From positions 1 through 6,351 of the forward strand of contig RFJF01000167.1 in NCBI GenBank assembly GCA_003695455.1: 6,351 nucleotides of DNA, given 5' to 3'. Within the stretch, counting starts at the first letter, position 1. The number at the start of each line of letters is the position of its first letter. Shown here piece by piece: positions 1 to 3,691 of this stretch. Below the pieces are notes generated by a model. That model saw only the letters and a list, made by a program, of their open reading frames with translations. It was not told the DNA's origin and searched no databases. This DNA comes from Chloroflexota bacterium. Lineage in GTDB: Bacteria; Chloroflexota; Anaerolineae; 4572-78; J111. A program made the translations under genes and the position numbers.

Positions 1-1181
1 AGCGCGGGCTGGATATTCAATTTGGGGCCGAAGGCGTGCGGGTGGAAAAAGCCTTTGATGAAGAATTGCTGCGGCAGGCCCACCGCGCCGGACTGCGCTG
101 GGTTTACGTGGGCATCGAATCCGGCACGCAGCGTTTGCTGGATATGATTGAAAAAGGCATTGATATTGCAACCGTAGAGCAGTTCATCACCCTTTGCCGG
201 CAGGTGGGCGTGGTTCCGCAGCTTTCATTCATTGTGGGCCTGCCCGGCACCACCCCGGAAGAGCTGCAAAACGAGATTTCATTCCTCAAACGCTACCCCA
301 TGGACAGCTCATCATTTGTGCTGCTGCTCGGCTCGCCGATGGAAGAGCGCCCGGACGATTTTGGCATTCGCATTGAAGAGCGACAGGTTCTCTACCAGAC
401 CCGGCAGGGCGTGGTACACGCCCCGCGCTTCTACTTTACCATTCAAGAGGGACTCTCGCCGGTGCAGGCCGATGTGCTGGTGGAGCAGGCCGGCCCGCGC
501 CGCAAAATGCGCCCCCATCTGGGCGAAGTCCACGCTACCCTGCTGGCCGGCACAGACTTTTTCCAATCCGAAGAGCGACCGCCGGAGCCGGCTGCCGGCC
601 CGGACATCGCGCTGAACGTGCTGGCCCAACAGCGGGCGCAGGCCGGCGGGCAGGTTGATGGCCCGTGGTTTTTGCACATGGCCGGCTGTCTGGAAAGCCA
701 GAACCGGCTGGAAGAAGCCTTCACCATTGCCCAGGCCGGGCTGGCTGCCGGCAGCGCATCCGCCGATGCCCTGCGCCTGCACATGGCTACACTGCTCAAC
801 AGCGGCGGCCAATCGCAGGATGTGCTGCGCTTGCTGCCGGCCAACGGCAAAAAGAACGCCGTTGCTCCGCCGTTGCGCGGCGAGCGCCTGCGCGCTCTGT
901 TTGCGCAGGAACGCTGGGCCGAAGCCTTGCGCGAAAGCAAAGCTATGCTTTCCGCCGGCTATGAAATGCGGTACATCTACTACATTCAGGGGCTGTGCTA
1001 CGCGGAATTGAATCGCCCGGCCAAAGCCCTCAAATCCCTTGAAAAAGCAGAGCAGCGCGACTGGCTGGAGCCGGACATCAACGATGCTAAAGCGCGCTGT
1101 CTGCTGGCGCTCAACCGCCCCGCCGACGCCGAAGCCGAGCAGGCCAAAGCCCGCCGCAAACGTCGCTACCTGGGCGAATGA
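1..1181 (+). CDS. Radical SAM protein with C-terminal TPR-like tail (5' partial)
   Basis: This is the 3' part of a gene that begins left of the window; the frame is open from base 3 to the TGA at 1179-1181, and the GTG at 36 is an internal Val codon rather than a credible start. The first part resembles the second half of a radical SAM TIM barrel: VYVGIESGTQRLLDMIEKGI (about 105-164) carries the GIESG glycine motif, and IVGLPGTTPEE (about 231-263) matches the barrel strand seen in B12-binding/MiaB-like radical SAM enzymes. The CxxxCxxC cluster motif, and any cobalamin domain, would lie upstream and cannot be seen. From about 666 to the end the protein is helical and repeat-like; the clearest TPR-like unit is YYIQGLCYAELNRPAKALKSL (about 976-1038), and an earlier one starts at the Trp codon at 666. 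The tail is basic (KARRKRR). Substrate unknown; the fold assignment is firm for the barrel and good for the TPR region. Confidence 0.85.
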   Translation, partial: RGLDIQFGAEGVRVEKAFDEELLRQAHRAGLRWVYVGIESGTQRLLDMIEKGIDIATVEQFITLCRQVGVVPQLSFIVGLPGTTPEELQNEISFLKRYPMDSSSFVLLLGSPMEERPDDFGIRIEERQVLYQTRQGVVHAPRFYFTIQEGLSPVQADVLVEQAGPRRKMRPHLGEVHATLLAGTDFFQSEERPPEPAAGPDIALNVLAQQRAQAGGQVDGPWFLHMAGCLESQNRLEEAFTIAQAGLAAGSASADALRLHMATLLNSGGQSQDVLRLLPANGKKNAVAPPLRGERLRALFAQERWAEALRESKAMLSAGYEMRYIYYIQGLCYAELNRPAKALKSLEKAEQRDWLEPDINDAKARCLLALNRPADAEAEQAKARRKRRYLGE

Positions 1182-1184
1182 CGC

Positions 1185-1204
1185 TGCCGGGAAATGCCCC
1201 GGCA
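1185..1204 (+). terminator. GC-rich hairpin after the radical SAM gene (weak terminator candidate)
   Basis: A perfect 7-bp inverted repeat, TGCCGGG (1185-1191) and CCCGGCA (1198-1204), encloses a 6-nt loop and lies 3 bases after the upstream stop codon. No T-run follows on the + strand; the next bases are A-rich. It could be a poor intrinsic terminator, an mRNA 3'-end stabiliser or a partial attenuator between the radical SAM and cytochrome genes. The hairpin is read directly; the role is a guess. Confidence 0.35.
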
Positions 1205-1244
1205 ATCAATCACAAAAAAATCAACCAACAAAAGGAAAAAAATT

Positions 1245-1619
1245 ATGCGTCGCTGGATACCGTACGTTGTTATCGCCATCATCATTATTGCAGCCTGGTT
1301 TATTATCGCCCCGCCCCGGATTTGGCTGAATATGACCAAAAGCGTTGAGCCAACCGCGCAGATGGGCGAGCAACTGGTGGCCGAATACGGCTGCCGGGGC
1401 TGTCACCGCATTGGCGGCGAGGGGGCCATCAAAGCCACCGACCTGACCGGCATCACCCAGCGGGTAGCCGACCCGGCCCTGGTTCCCCTGCGGTTGTGGC
1501 TGCAAAACCCCAAAGGGGTCAAACCCAACACCGCCATGCCCAATTTCCATCTGTCCGACAGTGAAATTGACGCCATATTAGCCTATCTGGTTCAGGCAGA
1601 CGCCGCCGCCGCCAATTAA
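1245..1619 (+). CDS. Membrane-anchored monohaem class I cytochrome c
   Basis: Encodes a 124-residue protein that carries electrons outside the cytoplasmic membrane. Residues 2-3 are Arg-Arg, followed by an uninterrupted hydrophobic helix at about 5-22, which reads as a signal-anchor with no obvious cleavage site. A short linker leads to the haem-binding motif CRGCH (C50, C53, H54). The likely distal haem ligand is M98 in the NTAMPNF segment, followed by the SDSEIDAILAYL helix typical of the C-terminal helix of class I cytochromes c. I chose the ATG at 1245 because AAAGGA at 1231-1236 sits 8 nt upstream and the anchor starts immediately after; an in-frame ATG at 1194 lies inside a hairpin loop and would put 17 polar residues before the anchor. 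It lies 63 bp after the radical SAM gene with no clear promoter between them. The electron partner is unknown: a quinol-oxidising complex, a terminal oxidase or the oxidoreductase at 3692 are all possible. Confidence 0.9.
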   Translation: MRRWIPYVVIAIIIIAAWFIIAPPRIWLNMTKSVEPTAQMGEQLVAEYGCRGCHRIGGEGAIKATDLTGITQRVADPALVPLRLWLQNPKGVKPNTAMPNFHLSDSEIDAILAYLVQADAAAAN

Positions 1620-1620
1620 T

Positions 1621-1641
1621 CCTGCCCGCCACAGTGGCAGG
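1621..1641 (+). terminator. Hairpin just after the cytochrome c stop codon
   Basis: CCTGCC (1621-1626) and GGCAGG (1636-1641) form a 6-bp stem around a 9-nt loop, starting one base after the TAA at 1617-1619; an alternative small stem (CCA/TGG) exists inside the loop. The following bases are TAAAAATG rather than a T-run, so this is not a canonical intrinsic terminator. Its position right after a stop and ahead of a separate promoter candidate is consistent with marking the 3' end of the cytochrome transcript. Confidence 0.35.
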
Positions 1642-1668
1642 TAAAAATGATAATGCTCAACAGGTGGG

Positions 1669-1697
1669 TTGTTACAGCCGGCTCCCGGGTGTAAAAT
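1669..1697 (+). promoter_or_regulatory. Candidate sigma70-type promoter for the kinase-regulator operon
   Basis: TTGTTA at 1669-1674 (4 of 6 matches to TTGACA) and TAAAAT at 1692-1697 (5 of 6 to TATAAT) are separated by exactly 17 bp, which puts a transcription start near 1704 and a 5' leader of about 40 nt before the kinase ATG at 1743. A G-run followed by ATT (1705-1713) lies at or just after the predicted start. The match is by eye, with no experimental support. Confidence 0.45.
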
Positions 1698-1742
1698 AAG
1701 GTTTGGGGGGATTCAGACGATTGGAAAGTCAGAGGCCGATTG

Positions 1743-2885
1743 ATGGAAAATATCCCCAAACTCAAAGAATTGGTGTGCCTGCTCTCGTGCCAGCCGCGTG
1801 ACCTGGACACCCAACTCCCGGCGGCGTTGAACAATCTGCTCGATGTGACCGGTTGCGCCGCCGCCGGAATCTGTTGGTTCAACGCCGAAGGCTCGCTGCA
1901 ACTTCAGGCCCAAATGCCGGAGGAGTTCGCCCTTGAAGCAGGCATCCGGCAAACCATCATCCAAATTCCGCATCTCTCCGCCCCGCGCCAGGGGCAGAAT
2001 GGCGTATCGTGGTTGGTTGTGCCTATGAAAGTGGCCGGCGAACCCAAAGGCCGGCTGTGGCTTGTTGATGAATCGCCCGCGCGCTGCTTTACCCGTGATG
2101 AATGTGAATTTATTATGATGATGGGGAATCAGTTGGCCCTGGCGCTTGAGAACAGCCGCCTGTATGATGATGTAAAGCGGCTGGCCGCCCGCCGCGCCGA
2201 ACTTTTACGCCGGGTAATTGCCGCCCAGGATGAGCGTTGCCGCCGGATTTCCCGCGATTTACACGATGAAATCAGCCAGTCGCTGGCCGCGCTGGCGCTG
2301 GATATGGAAGCCATGCAAGTGGCCGCCCATTCGCCGGGAATCAACTGGGCCGGCAAATTAGACAGCCTCCACCCGCGTGTGGTAAATGCCCTCAAAGAAA
2401 TCAACCGCATCATTCTGGATTTGCGCCCCACTCTGCTGGAAGATTTGGGGCTGCTGCCCGCACTCAAATGGTTTGCCGGCAAACGGCTGGAAGAAACCGG
2501 CACACGAATCCACGTCCGTACCACTGATCCGCCGCCGCGATTGCCGGCGCATCTGGAAACTACGCTCTACCGGGTGGGGCAAGAGGCCATCACCAATATT
2601 GCCAAACATGCCCGCGCCCAAAATGTGTGGCTCAAAATGGAACAAACCGATTCGCGTGTTACCCTGATTGTGCGTGACGACGGCGACGGGTTTGATTTGA
2701 ACACCATCCTTGCCAACACCGATGCGCACGTGGGGCTGGGTCTGTTTGGCATGGAAGAACGCACCAACCTGATCGGCGGCCGCTTTTCGCTGCGCACTGC
2801 CCCCGGCGAAGGCACCCGCGTTGCCGTCACCATCCCCCTGACTCCGGAGGAAGCATATGCCACCGATTCGCGTAGTGCTGGCTGA
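1743..2885 (+). CDS. Soluble GAF-domain sensor histidine kinase (HisKA_3/HATPase, NarX/DegS-like)
   Basis: A 380-residue sensor kinase that should autophosphorylate and pass phosphate to the regulator encoded immediately downstream. Residues about 8-140 form a GAF-like sensory domain ending in the usual LALALENSRLYDDV helix; a basic coiled-coil linker runs to about 165. The dimerisation/phosphoacceptor domain has RDLHDEISQ with the phosphoacceptor His174 and, right after it, the DxxxQ phosphatase motif (D175, Q179) known from NarX-type kinases. The ATPase domain has the N-box Asn285 (QEAITNIAKHA), the G1 box DDGDGF (312-317) and the G2 box GLGLFGM (331-337). No transmembrane segment is visible, so the protein should be cytoplasmic. 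The GAF domain contains four early cysteines (C12, C16, C38, C44) plus C115 and C121. AGAGG at 1731-1735, 7 nt before the ATG at 1743, supports the start; a TTG at 1740 would add just one residue. The signal sensed is unknown. Confidence 0.93.
   Translation: MENIPKLKELVCLLSCQPRDLDTQLPAALNNLLDVTGCAAAGICWFNAEGSLQLQAQMPEEFALEAGIRQTIIQIPHLSAPRQGQNGVSWLVVPMKVAGEPKGRLWLVDESPARCFTRDECEFIMMMGNQLALALENSRLYDDVKRLAARRAELLRRVIAAQDERCRRISRDLHDEISQSLAALALDMEAMQVAAHSPGINWAGKLDSLHPRVVNALKEINRIILDLRPTLLEDLGLLPALKWFAGKRLEETGTRIHVRTTDPPPRLPAHLETTLYRVGQEAITNIAKHARAQNVWLKMEQTDSRVTLIVRDDGDGFDLNTILANTDAHVGLGLFGMEERTNLIGGRFSLRTAPGEGTRVAVTIPLTPEEAYATDSRSAG
2846..2850 (+). promoter_or_regulatory. Ribosome binding site for the response regulator, inside the kinase gene
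   Basis: GGAGG sits 6 nt before the ATG at 2857, within the last 40 bases of the kinase reading frame. It fixes the regulator start and implies translational coupling of the two genes. Confidence 0.75.
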
Positions 2886-3507
2886 CGACCACGCCGTTTT
2901 GCGCGACAGTCTGCGCGCATTTTTGGAAATGTATCCCGATATTGACGTAGTAGGCGAGGCCGCCGACGGCGTGGAGACGCTGGAGCAGGTCAAGCAACTT
3001 CGGCCCGATGTGCTGCTGCTGGATATGGCCATGCCCCGCCTCAGCGGGCTGGATGTGCTGCAGCGGGTTCGCAAGGAATTGCCGGAATGTAAAGTGCTGG
3101 TGCTGACCCAGCACGAATCACCGGAATACGTTTTGCCCGCCCTGCAGGCGGGGGCCAAAGGCTATTTGCTCAAACGGGCCGGCGGCCGAGAGGTGGTGCA
3201 GGCGGTGCAGGCACTGGCCAACGGCGAAAGCTTCCTGCATCCCTCGGTGGCGAATTTTGTGATTGACGCCGCCCTGCAAAAATCCACGCCCACCACCGCC
3301 ACCCCCACCGATGTGCCATCGCTGACCCTGCGCCAAAAAGAAGTCCTCTCCCTCATTGCAGACGGGCTGACCAACGCCGAAATCGCCCAATCGCTGGGCA
3401 TCAGCCCCAAAACCGTAGACAAACACCGCGCCGCCATCATGGAAAAGCTGGGCATCTTCACCCGCGCCGGGCTAATCCGCTACGCGGTTGACCACATGGG
3501 CGGATAA
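2857..3507 (+). CDS. NarL/FixJ-family response regulator (receiver + LuxR-type HTH)
   Basis: A 216-residue DNA-binding response regulator, the evident partner of the overlapping kinase. The receiver domain (about 3-120) has the acidic pair D10-D11, phosphoacceptor D56 in LLLDMAMP, T84 in VLVLTQHE and K106 in GYLLKRA, so every conserved phosphorylation residue is present. A Thr/Pro-rich linker (about 143-155) leads to a LuxR/GerE-type helix-turn-helix at about 156-210, with LTLRQKEVLSLIADGLTNAE and a recognition helix at about 183-198 (starting SPKTVDKHR). The reading frame overlaps the kinase by 29 bp. No hairpin terminator follows the TAA at 3505-3507; instead a C-tract array begins 3 bases later. 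By analogy with NarL, FixJ and NreC it should control genes nearby, most plausibly the oxidoreductase at 3692 and perhaps its own operon; that target assignment is inference. Confidence 0.95.
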   Translation: MPPIRVVLADDHAVLRDSLRAFLEMYPDIDVVGEAADGVETLEQVKQLRPDVLLLDMAMPRLSGLDVLQRVRKELPECKVLVLTQHESPEYVLPALQAGAKGYLLKRAGGREVVQAVQALANGESFLHPSVANFVIDAALQKSTPTTATPTDVPSLTLRQKEVLSLIADGLTNAEIAQSLGISPKTVDKHRAAIMEKLGIFTRAGLIRYAVDHMGG

Positions 3508-3509
3508 TT

Positions 3510-3578
3510 CCCCCTATTTTCCCCAGCCCCCTACGAAAAATCCCCATACCAATTGCCGGTTATCCCCCATTCACCCCC
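3510..3578 (+). promoter_or_regulatory. C-tract array upstream of the oxidoreductase promoter (candidate operator)
   Basis: Six runs of 4-5 C lie in 69 bp: 3510-3514, 3521-3524, 3527-3531, 3542-3545, 3564-3568 and 3574-3578. CCCCCTA occurs twice as a direct repeat (3510-3516 and 3527-3533, 17 bp apart), and related ATCCCC(C)AT elements occur at 3540-3547 and 3562-3570, about 22 bp or two helical turns apart. Relative to the predicted start near 3605 these fall around -39, -62, -75 and -92, positions usual for activator sites. The minus strand has matching G-runs that could fold into a loose quadruplex. The pattern is seen; binding by the neighbouring regulator is inferred. Confidence 0.4.
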
Positions 3579-3598
3579 GGCTCGTAATTTGTTATACT
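3570..3598 (+). promoter_or_regulatory. Candidate promoter for the molybdopterin oxidoreductase
   Basis: TTCACC at 3570-3575 (4 of 6 to TTGACA) and TATACT at 3593-3598 (5 of 6 to TATAAT) are 17 bp apart, predicting a start near 3605 and a leader of about 87 nt. The -35 element is imperfect and abuts the last C-tracts, as expected for an activator-dependent promoter. The leader contains TTTCAC twice (3599-3604, 3613-3618) and TTAACC twice (3652-3657, 3673-3678). Confidence 0.5.
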
Positions 3599-3651
3599 TT
3601 TCACGAGATAAATTTCACAAACGGTGGAGGCTGCGATTTCAGGCCGAATCG

Positions 3652-3678
3652 TTAACCTTTACCTGTTATATATTAACC
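3652..3678 (+). repeat. Short TTAACC direct repeat in the oxidoreductase leader
   Basis: TTAACC at 3652-3657 and 3673-3678 are exactly 21 bp apart, in the A/T-rich stretch just before the ribosome binding site. Two helical turns of spacing would suit a DNA-binding dimer or a pair of half-sites, but six-base repeats in AT-rich DNA can arise by chance. Confidence 0.3.
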
Positions 3679-3685
3679 AAAGGAG
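3679..3685 (+). promoter_or_regulatory. Strong ribosome binding site for the oxidoreductase
   Basis: AAAGGAG lies 6 nt before the ATG at 3692 and decides the start; the Tat motif follows immediately. Confidence 0.8.
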
Positions 3686-3691
3686 TGACGT

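Noticed and set aside
312..1205. 297-codon open frame on the minus strand
   Set aside because: Antisense shadow of the radical SAM/TPR gene, with Ala/Gly/Gln-rich composition and no domain signature.
1205..1224. Two ATCAA sequences that recall an FNR-type site
   Set aside because: They are in direct, not inverted, orientation and in an A-rich stretch; no TTGAT partner is present.
1194..1244. Upstream ATG extending the cytochrome c by 17 residues
   Set aside because: The ATG sits in the loop of the hairpin and has no ribosome binding site, while the ATG at 1245 has a good one and starts directly before the membrane anchor.
3664..3672. Extended -10-like TGTTATATA before the oxidoreductase
   Set aside because: A start from it would fall on the ribosome binding site, and no -35 element lies at proper spacing; the TATACT promoter is better.
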